DNA of 32,940 bases from Calothrix sp. MO_167.B12 (GTDB lineage: Bacteria > Cyanobacteriota > Cyanobacteriia > Cyanobacteriales > Nostocaceae), in the NCBI GenBank assembly GCA_030066045.1, contig JASJCJ010000086.1, forward strand, positions 1-32,940, read 5' to 3'. Every line of letters begins with the position of its first letter. The stretch's first letter is position 1. The notes under the pieces were generated by a model that saw nothing but the letters and a program-made list of their open reading frames with translations, had not been told where the DNA came from and searched no databases. Below are positions 22,455 to 32,800 of the stretch, piece by piece. The translations under genes were made by a program, and so were the position numbers.

Positions 22455-23393
22455 AAGATTTACTTTGACACCTATAGAATTACTATTTGATTGTTGAAAA
22501 ACACGTAGGGTGTGTTATCGACGAGAGTACGGCACCATCCTGCAAGGGTTTTGGTGCGTATAGCCCTTCGTCAGGTAGGAGGCAGAAGGCAGTCCCGATG
22601 AAAAAGGGTTCTTTTCCCTACACCCTACACCCCACACCCCACACCCTCTTTCAAGCTAGTCCCCCATGAGAAAATCCCACAACCAAGACATGAAAATGCT
22701 TTGTGACTAACTCCTCAAGGGCGCACGCAATGCGCCCCTACTACGCGCTTCTTAACTATTTTCAAGTTAGAAGGGAAAAATGTATTTTTTAACACCCTGT
22801 CCCGGAACCAATAGGGGTACAAGCCCCCACCAATTACCCTACACCCTACACCCCATACCCCACACCCTTCTTGTTGACCCAACTTTGACTCATGGCGATC
22901 GCATCTACTAGTTTCCTTAATTTCATTGGCAAAGATTTATGAGAATTGAGAATATTTTTGTAATTCTTATCATTCCTGGAATTTTTCCTCACCAATTCCA
23001 CAGAGTTTCCACAGGTAATTTGTAGTTTTCCACAAGCAATTTACGTTGTTACAAGCCCTTGGTGTTTGCTTGGGGATTTTGTTCCCTGAGGCACATAAAA
23101 CTTGCAAGACTGAGTTTGTATTAAATTATGTAACAAAAAACAGACTGAAAACCTTATGACTTCGTAAATATTTTTTTAAGATAAAGTTATTTGTTACATT
23201 TCGCAGCATTGACAAACCCACCCCCTTTTAGCGCACAATAATGCGGCTTGCTTTTTTTGTCCATTGAGCAGCTGTGTAAAATTACCAAAGCTTTTGCGAT
23301 AGATTGTCGTAATTGTCAAGGAGTTTGTGTCGCCGCCCGGACTTCACCATAAGCAAGATTTACCCATTGATGGAGTTCCAAGGAGAAAAGTGC
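22455..23393. other. 939-nt spacer with small palindromes and a DnaA-box-like cluster
   Basis: No convincing gene. It contains palindromic scraps (AGGGCGCACGCAATGCGCCCCT at about 22718-22739, read in halves), CACCCTACACCCCACACCCC-like tandem repeats (about 22618-22650 and 22843-22868), three TTCCACA motifs (22996-23034), a very AT-rich tract (23110-23195) and the leader of the following small gene. Confidence 0.65.
22996..23034 (+). promoter_or_regulatory. Cluster of DnaA-box-like sites
   Basis: TTCCACAG (22996-23003), TTTCCACAG (23006-23014) and TTTTCCACA (23026-23034) lie in 39 bases on one strand. The last is a perfect match to the box reported for cyanobacterial DnaA (TTTTCCACA). An AT-rich tract follows at about 23110-23195 and a relaxed inverted box (TGTGTAAAA) at about 23273. 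Confidence 0.35.
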
Positions 23394-23591
23394 ATGAACC
23401 CAACAGTAAGCATCTTTACCGAAATCCCCGAAACACTCCACGAATCGCTAAATAGCTACTTAGCAGCACACCCCGATTGGGATCAAAATAGGGTGTTAAC
23501 AGCAGCTTTATCCTTATTTTTACTACAAAATGGAGATAGCGATCGCCGCGCAGCCCGAGTTTATCTGGAAACATTGTTTCATCATTGCTAA
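23394..23591 (+). CDS. DUF2811-family small protein
   Basis: This 65-residue protein reads MNPTVSIFTEIPETLHESLN, SYLAAHPDWDQNRVLTAALS and LFLLQNGDSDRRAARVYLET, ending FHHC. It is a small protein conserved across cyanobacteria (DUF2811), function unknown; the helix pattern resembles a ribbon-helix-helix-like or small adaptor protein, but that is a guess. The ATG at 23394 is preceded by AAGGAG at a good distance, while the upstream extension to 23313 looks like leader sequence. The neighbouring M1 aminopeptidase gene starts 285 nt downstream on the same strand; no functional link is evident. Confidence 0.85.
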   Translation: MNPTVSIFTEIPETLHESLNSYLAAHPDWDQNRVLTAALSLFLLQNGDSDRRAARVYLETLFHHC

Positions 23592-23876
23592 GTATAAATT
23601 CGCCCCAGAGGTACCAGTTAACAAAATAATACAAATGTATTGATATAGATGCACTAGTTTTTCTTGCTGGTATTGGAGAGTAAAAATCGTTTTCATAAAT
23701 TATTAGGGACACTACAAAAATAGTGCCCCTACATTTTTGTCTTTTTTGCTATAAGAAAATATGTTAGAACTAAAAACACTTCTTCGGAGCTCTTAACTTC
23801 TAACTCTAGGGTGCAAGCCTTGTGCCCCTACTAGGCGCCTCCTAACTCCTAATTACTTTTCCAACACTAACTATCA

Positions 23877-26474
23877 ATGTCCCATTCTTATTTTTATACA
23901 GATAATAACCAGTACAAGACTTTTGAATTACCGGGAGCAAAACCACATTACAATCCAGATCGTCCTGGACAAGTAGAACATATTTTTTTAGACCTAAGTT
24001 TGGATATCCCCAAACAGAGCTTACAAGGTACTTGTCATATTACCCTCACTCCTATATGTAATGGCATTGATCGCTTAAATTTAAATGCTGTTAACCTTGA
24101 TATTGCCTCCATCAAAGTTGATGATGTGGAGCAGAAATTTGATTACGATGGGTCAGAAATATCAGTTAAGTTAAATACACCTACCCAAGTAAATCAACGG
24201 ATAAATATGGCGATCGCCTACTCCGTAGAAAAGCCGCAACGAGGGATCTACTTTATTCAACCCAATGAACATTATCCCCACAAACCAACTCAAGTCTGGA
24301 CTCAAGGAGAGGATGAAGACTCCCGTTTCTGGTTCCCTTGCTTTGACTATCCCGGACAACTATCTACCAGCGAAATTCGTGTCCGTATCCCTAAATCCTT
24401 AATGGCAATTTCCAATGGAGAATTAATTGGGACTGAGTCAAATGGGGATGATAAAATTTATCATTGGTCACAGCAGCAAGTTCATCCCACCTACTTAATG
24501 ACCTTAGCAGTAGGGGATTTTGCAGAAATTAGGGATGAATGGAATGGTAAACCCGTTACTTACTATGTGGAAAAAGGGCGGGAGAAAGAAGCTCGATTGA
24601 GTATGGGTAAAACTCCCCGAATGATGGAGTTTCTCAGTCAAAAGTATGGCTATGGTTATGCCTATCCTAAATATGCCCAAGTATGTGTCGATGACTTTAT
24701 TTTTGGTGGCATGGAAAATACTTCCACCACCCTGCTAACAGATAGATGTTTATTGGATGCCAAAGCAGCTTTAGATAATCGCAACACCGAAAGGTTAGTC
24801 GTACATGAACTAGCACATCAATGGTTTGGAGACTTGCTGGTAATCAAGCACTGGTCCCATGCTTGGGTGAAAGAAGGTATGGCTACCTACTCTGAAGTGA
24901 TGTGGGCAGAACAAGAGTATGGTACAGATGAAGCAGCATATTATCGCCTGCAAGATGCTCGTGGTTATTTGAGTGAAGATAGCTCTCGCTACCGTCGTCC
25001 TATGGTAACTCATGTTTACCGGGAAGCGATCGAACTTTATGACTGCCACATTTATGAAAAAGGTGCTTGTGTTTATCACATGATCCGCGCCGAGTTGGGA
25101 GAAGATTTGTTTTGGCAGGCAATACAAACTTTTGTCCAGACTCATGCCCATCAAACCGTAGAAACCATAGATTTATTGCGCGCCATCGAAACAGCAACTG
25201 GACGCAATCTTAACTTCCTGTTCGACCAATATGTGTACCGTGGGGGACACCCTGACTTTAAAGTGGCATACTCCTGGGATGGAGATAGTAATTTAGCCAA
25301 AGTCACAGTTACTCAAACCCAAGCTCAATCAGGGAAAACTAGTAGCAGCAATTATTTATTCGATTTGAAAATACCCATTGCCTTCGGGTATACCCAATCA
25401 GGCGAACCCCCACAGTTGAAAACTTTTACAGTACGGGTACATGAAAAGGAACAAAGCTTTTACTTCCCCCTGGAAGAGAAGCCCCAATTTGTCAGTTTTG
25501 ATCACGGCAACCATTTCCTGAAAACAGTTGCCCTAGAATATGCCATACCTGAATTAAAAGCTCAATTAGCATCAGATCCTGAACCCATCTCCCGTATTTA
25601 TGCCGCAGAAGCATTAGGGAAAAAAGGTGGTTTAGAAGCCATCAAAGCACTATCAACAGCACTCACCAGTGAACCCTTCTGGGGTGTCCGTGCAGAAATC
25701 GCCAAACAACTAGCAGAAATCAAGTTAGATCAAACCTTTGATGCTTTAACACCTGGATTAAAAGATGGGGATGCTAGAGTTCGTCGTGCTGTGGTAGAAG
25801 CCTTAGCAACCATTAAAACCAATGCCAGTTATAAAGCTTTAAAACCCATCGTTAAGTCAGGGGATGACAGCTATTATGTGGAAGCAGCAGCCTGTCGCGG
25901 GGTAGGGGAAATTGCTGCGGTTGCTACGGATAAACCCAAAGAAGAAAAGGTATTAAAACTACTGAAAACCGTATTGGCAGAAAAAGCAGGGTGGAACGAA
26001 GTAGTTCGTAGTGGTGCCATTGGTGGTTTAGCAGCATTGAAAACCTCAGAACCAGCCCTCAACGTAATTTTGGAATATACCCAATTGGGCGTACCTCAAC
26101 CCTTGCGTTTAGGAGCAATTCGTGCTTTAGGTAAAATTTCCGTTGGTCAAACTCCCACTAATTTAGAGCGTATTTTAGAGCGATTAAGAGAACTTGCCAA
26201 CGAAACCTTCTTTTTAACCCAGGTAGCGGTAGTAACAGCCTTGGGAGAAATGGAAACACCCAAAGCCTTGGGAATTTTGCAATCTTTAGCGAACCAATCC
26301 GCTGATGGGCGGGTACGTCGCCGTGCCGACGAAAAGATTGCCAAGGTGCAAAAAAATCTCGGTACAGAAAAAACTCTACGCCAATTGCGAGAAGAATTGG
26401 AGCAGCTCAAGCAAGAAAACCAAAAACTGCAAAGTCGCCTAGAGAGCTTGGAAGCACTCTCTAAGAAGGAGTGA
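23877..26474 (+). CDS. pepN: M1-family aminopeptidase with HEAT-repeat C-terminus
   Basis: An 865-residue zinc aminopeptidase that removes N-terminal residues from peptides, probably cytosolic since no signal peptide is seen. The exopeptidase motif GGMEN (277-281) precedes the zinc site HELAH (310-314), and the third ligand Glu333 follows with the expected 18-residue spacing. Residues about 1-220 form the beta-rich N-terminal domain. From about 555 to 825 the sequence breaks into HEAT-type helical repeats (SRIYAAEALGKKGGLEAIKA, VRRAVVEALATIKTNASYKA, LRLGAIRALGKIS), and the end (about 830-865) is a coiled coil rich in Leu, Glu and Gln. Its length fits the cyanobacterial members with this HEAT extension. 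Confidence 0.93.
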   Translation: MSHSYFYTDNNQYKTFELPGAKPHYNPDRPGQVEHIFLDLSLDIPKQSLQGTCHITLTPICNGIDRLNLNAVNLDIASIKVDDVEQKFDYDGSEISVKLNTPTQVNQRINMAIAYSVEKPQRGIYFIQPNEHYPHKPTQVWTQGEDEDSRFWFPCFDYPGQLSTSEIRVRIPKSLMAISNGELIGTESNGDDKIYHWSQQQVHPTYLMTLAVGDFAEIRDEWNGKPVTYYVEKGREKEARLSMGKTPRMMEFLSQKYGYGYAYPKYAQVCVDDFIFGGMENTSTTLLTDRCLLDAKAALDNRNTERLVVHELAHQWFGDLLVIKHWSHAWVKEGMATYSEVMWAEQEYGTDEAAYYRLQDARGYLSEDSSRYRRPMVTHVYREAIELYDCHIYEKGACVYHMIRAELGEDLFWQAIQTFVQTHAHQTVETIDLLRAIETATGRNLNFLFDQYVYRGGHPDFKVAYSWDGDSNLAKVTVTQTQAQSGKTSSSNYLFDLKIPIAFGYTQSGEPPQLKTFTVRVHEKEQSFYFPLEEKPQFVSFDHGNHFLKTVALEYAIPELKAQLASDPEPISRIYAAEALGKKGGLEAIKALSTALTSEPFWGVRAEIAKQLAEIKLDQTFDALTPGLKDGDARVRRAVVEALATIKTNASYKALKPIVKSGDDSYYVEAAACRGVGEIAAVATDKPKEEKVLKLLKTVLAEKAGWNEVVRSGAIGGLAALKTSEPALNVILEYTQLGVPQPLRLGAIRALGKISVGQTPTNLERILERLRELANETFFLTQVAVVTALGEMETPKALGILQSLANQSADGRVRRRADEKIAKVQKNLGTEKTLRQLREELEQLKQENQKLQSRLESLEALSKKE

Positions 26475-26476
26475 GG

Positions 26477-26600
26477 GAGATGGGGAGATGGGGAGATGGG
26501 GAGATGGGGAAATGGGGAGATGGGGAAATGGGGAGATGGGGAGATGGGGAAATGGGGAGATGGGGAGATGGGGAGATGGGGAAATGGGGAGATGGGGAGA
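26477..26600. repeat. Octanucleotide tandem repeat GGGGAGAT/GGGGAAAT
   Basis: About 15 units of an 8-bp motif follow immediately after the aminopeptidase stop. Units are GGGGAGAT with some GGGGAAAT variants. A separate 7-bp repeat (CCGTCAA, about five units) follows at 26629-26664. Confidence 0.88.
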
Positions 26601-26707
26601 TGAGGACAAATTTTTCTTCATCATCCCGTCAACCGTCAACCGTCAACCGTCAACCGTCAACTGTCAACTAACAACCACCAACCATCATCCCATCACCCCT
26701 AATAGTG

Positions 26708-27400
<693 letters not shown>

Positions 27401-27985
27401 CTAGCGGCTATGATTTTGAAATAGGGGACGAACAATCAAATATCCGGTACCAAAAGCTGTAAATATAATTAACAAGATGCAGAATACTAACCACCAACCA
27501 TTCATGGCTGTTTTCTCTTCACTGGTTGGATAGTAGGATACTTCCTGTTCTTCTATAAACACTGGTTCTGGAGATATGGGCATTTCCACCACGGGGGGAA
27601 TAAAAGATGAATCCTGGGTGTAGGATGGTGGTTCGGTAGGTGGATTTGGTAATTTACTAGTCTGGTAATTAGTTGGAGAAGTTGCTGGGGATGGGGACGT
27701 TTGATGAGACTTGTTGGGGTTAGTTACGGGAGCATTATCATCGGAAATATTACCCCACTTTTGTAAGTGCAACACAGATTTAACTACTTTAGCTATTTCT
27801 TGGCGCAATAGATGATTTTCTTGAGCCAGTTTTTGATTTTTGGCAGCTAGAGTATTTAATTTAGCTTGGGTAGCTTGTAATTCTGCTGCTAAATCTCGGT
27901 ACACAGAAAGGGGTACAGACGGAGAATAGTTATTATCATGTGTACTTGATGGCTGATTTTGAATGGGTTCTGTAATAGTTCGCAT
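27401..27985 (-). CDS. Tail-anchored coiled-coil protein, function unknown
   Basis: 194 residues in three parts. Residues about 30-75 form a coiled coil (DLAAELQATQAKLNTLAAKN and following, rich in Leu, Gln, Lys). Residues about 80-160 are low-complexity, rich in Pro, Ser and Thr. Residues about 163-185 are one hydrophobic helix (WWLVFCILLIIFTAFGTGYL) followed by a short polar end. This predicts a cytoplasmic coiled coil anchored by its C-terminus. The start ATG at 27985 gives MRTITEPIQNQ. I do not recognise a named family. It lies upstream of glnB on the same strand, but the 354-nt gap with its own regulatory site argues against an operon. Confidence 0.72.
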   Translation of the reverse strand: MRTITEPIQNQPSSTHDNNYSPSVPLSVYRDLAAELQATQAKLNTLAAKNQKLAQENHLLRQEIAKVVKSVLHLQKWGNISDDNAPVTNPNKSHQTSPSPATSPTNYQTSKLPNPPTEPPSYTQDSSFIPPVVEMPISPEPVFIEEQEVSYYPTSEEKTAMNGWWLVFCILLIIFTAFGTGYLIVRPLFQNHSR

Positions 27986-28314
27986 TGCTAATTATTAGAT
28001 ATTTCATCGGATGTGAAGTCTTTTTTACTAATGTAAAAAAATTAGCTTTTAGACTGTATGCCAAAGAATAATCTAAAATAGCTCTATGAGCAAAGATATT
28101 TAACCAACCTTGGGGGTTGAACTCCCCTGCTTCTATAAACAGTGCGTTTTGCGTCGGAGTAAAATCCCCGTCACACAACGTAATTTGCTGATTCTAAATT
28201 CGCTCATTCTACATTAGACTTCTGTTGGAAATTAAATATGCGGAGCACCAAAACCCTTGTAGAGACGTAGCAATGCTACGTCTCTACATTCTTTTCCACC
28301 AGAGGTCTATTCTT
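27986..28314. other. Spacer with structured repeat and palindrome
   Basis: No gene. It contains the second copy of the 102-bp structured repeat (28100-28201) and a GTAGAGACGTAGC/GCTACGTCTCTAC inverted repeat (about 28260-28288). Confidence 0.7.
28100..28201 (+). repeat. 102-bp structured repeat, copy B
   Basis: Matches 135-236 in length and order of hairpins. Within the stems some changes weaken pairing (CTGCTT facing AACAG, CGGAG facing CCCCG), so this copy looks more decayed than copy A. Confidence 0.7.
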
Positions 28315-29148
28315 TTAAGGGATAGTTTTTCTATTACCCATTAATAAGGGGAAAAAATGACCCACAGGACCTTGCCCTTGTCCTATGTCTAAGGCATAGT
28401 TCAGGGCAGTGGTAACATATTGCTTTGCCTGTAGTACTGCTGTCAATATATCTTTACCTTGTGCTAAATTAGCCGCGATCGCAGCTGAGAGGGTACAACC
28501 AGTACCATGAGTATTGTGGGTATCTATTTGTTCGGTTTGCAAGGTTTCTAGCTGTTCCCCATCAAACCAAATATCCACACCCCGTAAATCACCCTCCATT
28601 CCTCCACCTTTAACTAAAACTGTTTTTACCCCCAAGTCCCGGTGAATGATGCCAGCAGCTTCAGTCATATCCTCTAGGGAGCGAATTGTTAAACCGCTTA
28701 AAATTTCTGCTTCATAACGATTAGGTGTAACAATTACAGCTTGTGGTATCAGTGAATTTTGCAGTATTTTTATCGCCTCATCAGAAATCAATTGTGCCCC
28801 GGTGCGGGATACCATCACCGGATCAACAACCAGATTAGTAATGTTTAAAGTTTTTAGTTGTTGGGAAACTGCGGTAATAATCTCTGGATTGAGCAGCATT
28901 CCCGTTTTTGCTGCTTGTATACCAATATCGTCATATACTGCCTGTATTTGCGCCACCACGGCTTCTGGAGTCATGGCATCAACCCTGTTAACCCCCAGGG
29001 TATTTTGTGCTGTGATACAAGTGACAGCACTAGTACCGTGGATACAGTGAAAGGCAAAAGTACGTAAATCAGCTTGTATTCCCGCACCACCACCACTATC
29101 TGAACCAGCGATGGTTAAGGCGACGGGTATTTTTTTGTTAGTAGTCAT
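28315..29148 (-). CDS. thiD: Hydroxymethylpyrimidine/phosphomethylpyrimidine kinase
   Basis: Phosphorylates HMP and HMP-P to HMP-PP for thiamine synthesis. The ribokinase-fold landmarks are VALTIAGSDSGGGAGIQADL at the start, VDPVMVSRTGAQL in the middle, VKGGG, and the nucleotide/anion-hole motif THNTHGTGCTLSAAIAA near the C-terminus. I start at ATG 29148 (MTTNKKIPVALTIAGSD), giving 277 residues, the family length. The open frame to 29256 would add 36 residues read from an 8-bp repeat (PSLLPSFPPSL) and is not credible. The uracil-DNA glycosylase gene upstream on the same strand ends 130 nt away across repeats. Confidence 0.95.
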   Translation of the reverse strand: MTTNKKIPVALTIAGSDSGGGAGIQADLRTFAFHCIHGTSAVTCITAQNTLGVNRVDAMTPEAVVAQIQAVYDDIGIQAAKTGMLLNPEIITAVSQQLKTLNITNLVVDPVMVSRTGAQLISDEAIKILQNSLIPQAVIVTPNRYEAEILSGLTIRSLEDMTEAAGIIHRDLGVKTVLVKGGGMEGDLRGVDIWFDGEQLETLQTEQIDTHNTHGTGCTLSAAIAANLAQGKDILTAVLQAKQYVTTALNYALDIGQGQGPVGHFFPLLMGNRKTIP

Positions 29149-29170
29149 AGGGGGAGGGGAGGAGTGATAG

Positions 29171-29212
29171 AGGGAAGGAGGGAAGGAGGGAAGGAGGGAA
29201 GGAGGGAAGGAG
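29171..29212. repeat. Octanucleotide tandem repeat GGAAGGAG
   Basis: About five units of the 8-bp motif lie directly upstream of thiD, next to a GGGGCGGGGTTTCCCCGCCC palindrome (29215-29234). The unit is the complement of the one at 27333-27392. Confidence 0.82.
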
Positions 29213-29277
29213 TAGGGGCGGGGTTTCCCCGCCCGGAGTGATGGAGTAGGGAACATCCATACCCTACCCCTTAATCC

Positions 29278-29958
29278 CTACACCCCTTTCATGATCAGAT
29301 CCAATTTCGCACGCACTGCTTGAATATCTTGCCACATCAGCCATTTAGGACTACCTTTTTCCCTTGAGGAATTGCGTAACAAGTAGGAAGGATGGAAAAT
29401 CGGCATACACAAACGTCCTTCCCATTGAATCCAAGTACCGCGAATTTTGGTAATTCCCCGTTTGTCACCAATTACCCCTTTTACTGCTGTTGCCCCTGCC
29501 AATAAAATTATTTTGGGATCTACTAAGCGAATTTGTTCTAAAAGATAGGGTTTGCAAGCAGCAATTTCCTCTAAAGTCGGAGTTCTGTTTCCAGGAGGAC
29601 GGCAGTTATTTACATTACAAATGTATACATCTTTTTCTCTATCTAACTGCACCGATGCCAGAATTTTATCTAGTAATTGTCCTGCTCTACCAACAAATGG
29701 TAATCCTGTTTCATCCTCATTTTGCCCCGGAGCTTCTCCCACCACCATAATGGATGCTTCGGGATTACCGCGAAAAATAACAGCATTTTGCCGAGTATTT
29801 CCCAACTCGCAGCGATGACATTGCTGACAATGTTGTTTCAACTCAGTTAAATTTTCATAGGTTCCTGGAGGGATGGGAATTTTCGAGTTTGTGGGTATGA
29901 GTTCTTTTTGTCCTGGTTGAGAATACTCAAAAAGACTGAGTTGATTGTTGCTACTCAT
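29278..29958 (-). CDS. Uracil-DNA glycosylase, family 4 (4Fe-4S)
   Basis: A 226-residue DNA repair enzyme that removes uracil from DNA. Motif A is VVGEAPGQNEDETGLPFVGRAG (about 72-93, read in parts) and motif B is FHPSYLLRN. Four cysteines suited to hold the 4Fe-4S cluster are C47 and C50 (CHRC) and C119 and C135, the latter pair with the usual 15-residue spacing. NCRPPGNRTP is also typical. The N-terminal ~30 residues are a poorly conserved tail. The ATG at 29958 gives MSSNNQLSLFEYSQ. No DNA repair partner lies nearby. Confidence 0.93.
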   Translation of the reverse strand: MSSNNQLSLFEYSQPGQKELIPTNSKIPIPPGTYENLTELKQHCQQCHRCELGNTRQNAVIFRGNPEASIMVVGEAPGQNEDETGLPFVGRAGQLLDKILASVQLDREKDVYICNVNNCRPPGNRTPTLEEIAACKPYLLEQIRLVDPKIILLAGATAVKGVIGDKRGITKIRGTWIQWEGRLCMPIFHPSYLLRNSSREKGSPKWLMWQDIQAVRAKLDLIMKGV

Positions 29959-30001
29959 GGGAACTGGGATTTGTACAAATATGCTGTCCTGCTAATTGCA
30001 G

Positions 30002-31030
30002 TTAATCATATGCTAGTGCTTTTGTGTATTCCCCTAAAGCATAGTAAGCTGCTCTCAGACTTGCAAGAGTTTGTTTTTCGCTACGACTATCTTCTGTTTT
30101 CCTTGCTAATTCTAAACGTTGTTCGTAGTAGATGATTGCTTTTCTGTAGTTTCCGTCTGCTTCATAAGCTATACCTAAATGTTTCAGACATTGTTCCTCA
30201 GTGCGTCTATCTTCAATCTCTTGAGCCAATTTTAAACGTTGTTCGTAATAAAAAATTACTTGAGCATAGTCCCCTAAACCATAGTAAGCTGTGGCGATAT
30301 TCTTGAATAATTGAATCAATATACGGGACTTGTTCAGACGGGATGCAATTTCTATAGACTTTTGATAACAAGTGATTGCTGTCTCAAAATCATTGGTAGC
30401 ATAGTAAGCATTACCAAGGTTCTTGAGTATCTGCTCTTCACCCCATTGCTCTTGAAGCTCCTGTGTAATTACCAGACTTTGCTCATAACATTCTATTGCC
30501 AACGGAAAATTTTCAGAAAACCTGTAGGCTAGTCCTAAATTATTAAGGGCTGCTACCAAGCTCTTTTGATCATCTAACTGCTTGACTATTTGCAAACATT
30601 GATTTAGAATTTCAATCGCTGGTTCGTAATCAGCTAGGTGACGGTAAGCATTACCTATATATGAAAGTACCTGTTGTTTAATCTTTGGTTGCAGTTCTAA
30701 AGATAAACATTCCTTACCATAGCTAATAGTACTTTTATAGTCGCCGCAGTTATAAGACACCAATGTCAAACTACAAAGAATTTTTGCTTGTAGTGCTGGC
30801 TCTCCTTTTGCTTGAAGTCTTTGATATGATTTTTGTAAAAATGTCATGGCATCCCCAAGATTACCCTCTTGTTGCTGTTCGATGCCTTTCTCAAATAGCC
30901 GATATGCAGTTACTAACTCCTCATCACCTAACTTGAGATGTAGGTTGTGACTTCCACTATGCCAATTAGTGTCATATGTGCCTACGGACATCGTATTATT
31001 CGAGCTAGGATTCCATCCACCTTTCCACAT
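30002..31030 (-). CDS. TPR-repeat protein
   Basis: A 342-residue all-helical protein with about seven to eight tetratricopeptide repeats, for example AALNNLGLAYRFSENFPLAI, ILKNLGNAYYATNDFETAIT and CLKHLGIAYEADGNYRKAII. It belongs to the TPR/Rapsyn-LGN style common in cyanobacteria, where such repeats are often followed by a CHAT protease or other effector; here the protein ends right after the last repeat (GEYTKALAYD), so it is either a stand-alone scaffold or a truncated member. The ATG at 31030 has GGGAG 8 nt upstream; a TTG at 31051 would add seven residues. No signal peptide is seen. The binding partner is unknown. Confidence 0.82.
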   Translation of the reverse strand: MWKGGWNPSSNNTMSVGTYDTNWHSGSHNLHLKLGDEELVTAYRLFEKGIEQQQEGNLGDAMTFLQKSYQRLQAKGEPALQAKILCSLTLVSYNCGDYKSTISYGKECLSLELQPKIKQQVLSYIGNAYRHLADYEPAIEILNQCLQIVKQLDDQKSLVAALNNLGLAYRFSENFPLAIECYEQSLVITQELQEQWGEEQILKNLGNAYYATNDFETAITCYQKSIEIASRLNKSRILIQLFKNIATAYYGLGDYAQVIFYYEQRLKLAQEIEDRRTEEQCLKHLGIAYEADGNYRKAIIYYEQRLELARKTEDSRSEKQTLASLRAAYYALGEYTKALAYD

Positions 31031-31777
31031 TGACTGCTCCCTGTTTAACAATTGTCAGTTTCAGTTACCAGTTTTTGAAGTCCCCCATCTACCTGTCGCC
31101 AGAACTGTGCTTCCTATGGAGGAGCTTCGCGAACACTGGTTTAATTCGGTCATCAATTTATATTTCCCAAAATAATAAAAAATATTTAGGATCTGCTGAA
31201 TAAATGTAAAAGTCTTATAAATCAAAAGTTTCAGGCTATTTCTAAACTAAAAAGTGCAATTCCTGACGGGGTATGAGGCTTAAAAACCTTGCATTGATTA
31301 TTTTTTGGATAAAAATAATATAAAAAATCAGGGCTGAAACTGTTGCCTGTTGCCTGTTTCCTACCCTCACCCAAAAAACTTTTTCAGCCAGCCCTATTTA
31401 AATTTCCAGGGAGAATTTTGATCAAGTCTGTAAAGTTAGCTTCAAATTTCCATGATTAATTCTGCTAATTTTACTGAGGCAGATGCATAATTTATGCATT
31501 TTTTTGTGCAGAATTTATTTTAAAATAATCACCAACATATATATGTTTATTGATCATCTAACACAGTATGACCGTGATCGCAACTAAAATTAAACATTTT
31601 GTCGTATTAAAATATACGAGCCAACATTTTTTAAAGAGATGGTGAATGTTATGTATTTGCCGCAGTTTACATATTTATACGGTGTACATAAAAATAAGAG
31701 GGTTGGATTTTCCCGATACCACCAAATTAATGCTGTGGTTAGAACAAGTAACAATTTAAGGGAGAAATAGGATACAG
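31031..31777. other. Divergent spacer between TPR and SGNH genes
   Basis: 747 nt without a gene. It contains an AGGGCTGAAA / TTTCAGCC-AGCCCT inverted pair (about 31331-31394) enclosing a short GTTGCCT repeat (about 31344-31358). The rest is AT-rich with a long stretch of poly-A/T and presumably carries two divergent promoters. GGGAGAAAT lies 18-10 nt before the SGNH start. Confidence 0.6.
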
Positions 31778-32800
31778 ATGAGAGATATTTATCTGTTGGC
31801 AGTCAGTGTATTGACAGGATTGAGCTTACCAACATCGGCTTTACCACAACCCTTGGTGATGGAAGGGGATAATCATCAATCAGGACAGGATGTGAAAGAT
31901 AATTCACCAACAAGTGCCAACAGTAATATCAAAGCTGTAGCCGAACTCTCGCCACCGGAATTTAGCCAGCCAAGGGCTTCTAACCCAGGTAATTCATCTG
32001 CTCGTCAAGTACGAATTAGTCGCAAAGTTACTTCTGGTCCTCAAATGTACTATCAAAGGTTAGCAGCTTTGAGAGCAGGACATATTTATACGCGCTTAAG
32101 TGCTGAGAAATGGTATCCATCTTCAGTTCCCAATAACCGCTTACGTCAGTTAACTTATGGTGATTGGAAAACTTTGTTAGCTATGGAAGCCAAAGCTATG
32201 GCTGATGGTCAGGGAAATAATCGTCTGGGTATTTTGCTTGGTGATTCTTTAAGTATGTGGTTTCCCAAGGAAAAATTACCTAATGGTCAATTGTGGTTGA
32301 ATCAAGGAATCTCTGGAGATACTTCCACAGGAATTTTAAAAAGACTATCTTATTTTTCAGCTACACGACCCCACACTATTTATATCATGGCTGGCATCAA
32401 TGATTTACGTAGGGGTACAAAAGCAAAAACAATTATTAATAATCATCGGCTGATTATTCGCCGTTTGCGCCGAACTCATCCCCAGGCTGAAATTATTATT
32501 CAATCAATTCTGCCAACTCGCAGACCGAATCTACCCAATAATTATATTCGTTACATTAATAAACAACTAGCGATCGCAGCTCAACAAGAAGGTGCTACAT
32601 TTGTAAATATCCACAATTGGTTTACAGATTTTCAAGGTAATCTGCGAACAGAGTTAACCACAGATGGATTGCATTTGAGTGAAGAAGGTTATGAAGTCTG
32701 GCGTTTGGCATTACAAGAACCAGACTATAAGTTTACGGCTTTGGAGATACTTAATTTATCTTTGATCAATTTTTGGCAAAAATCAGAACTGAGAAAATAA
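31778..32800 (+). CDS. Secreted SGNH/GDSL-family hydrolase
   Basis: A 340-residue esterase/lipase-like protein. The first ~22 residues (MRDIYLLAVSVLTGLSLPTS) form a signal peptide, so it should act outside the cytoplasm. After a low-complexity stretch and a linker (to about 145), the SGNH domain shows all four blocks: I LLGDSLSMWF (nucleophile Ser in GDS), II NQGISGDTS (Gly), III MAGINDLRRG (Asn) and V DGLHLSEEGY (Asp and His). The fold fits a lipase/acylhydrolase such as those acting on polysaccharide acetyl groups, but substrate cannot be read. GGGAG stands shortly before the ATG. No neighbour suggests a pathway. Confidence 0.88.
   Translation: MRDIYLLAVSVLTGLSLPTSALPQPLVMEGDNHQSGQDVKDNSPTSANSNIKAVAELSPPEFSQPRASNPGNSSARQVRISRKVTSGPQMYYQRLAALRAGHIYTRLSAEKWYPSSVPNNRLRQLTYGDWKTLLAMEAKAMADGQGNNRLGILLGDSLSMWFPKEKLPNGQLWLNQGISGDTSTGILKRLSYFSATRPHTIYIMAGINDLRRGTKAKTIINNHRLIIRRLRRTHPQAEIIIQSILPTRRPNLPNNYIRYINKQLAIAAQQEGATFVNIHNWFTDFQGNLRTELTTDGLHLSEEGYEVWRLALQEPDYKFTALEILNLSLINFWQKSELRK

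Noticed and set aside
22487-22669. Open frame of 60 codons after the two-TM gene
   Set aside because: Reads through palindromic repeat and CACCCTACACC-type repeats; no gene features.
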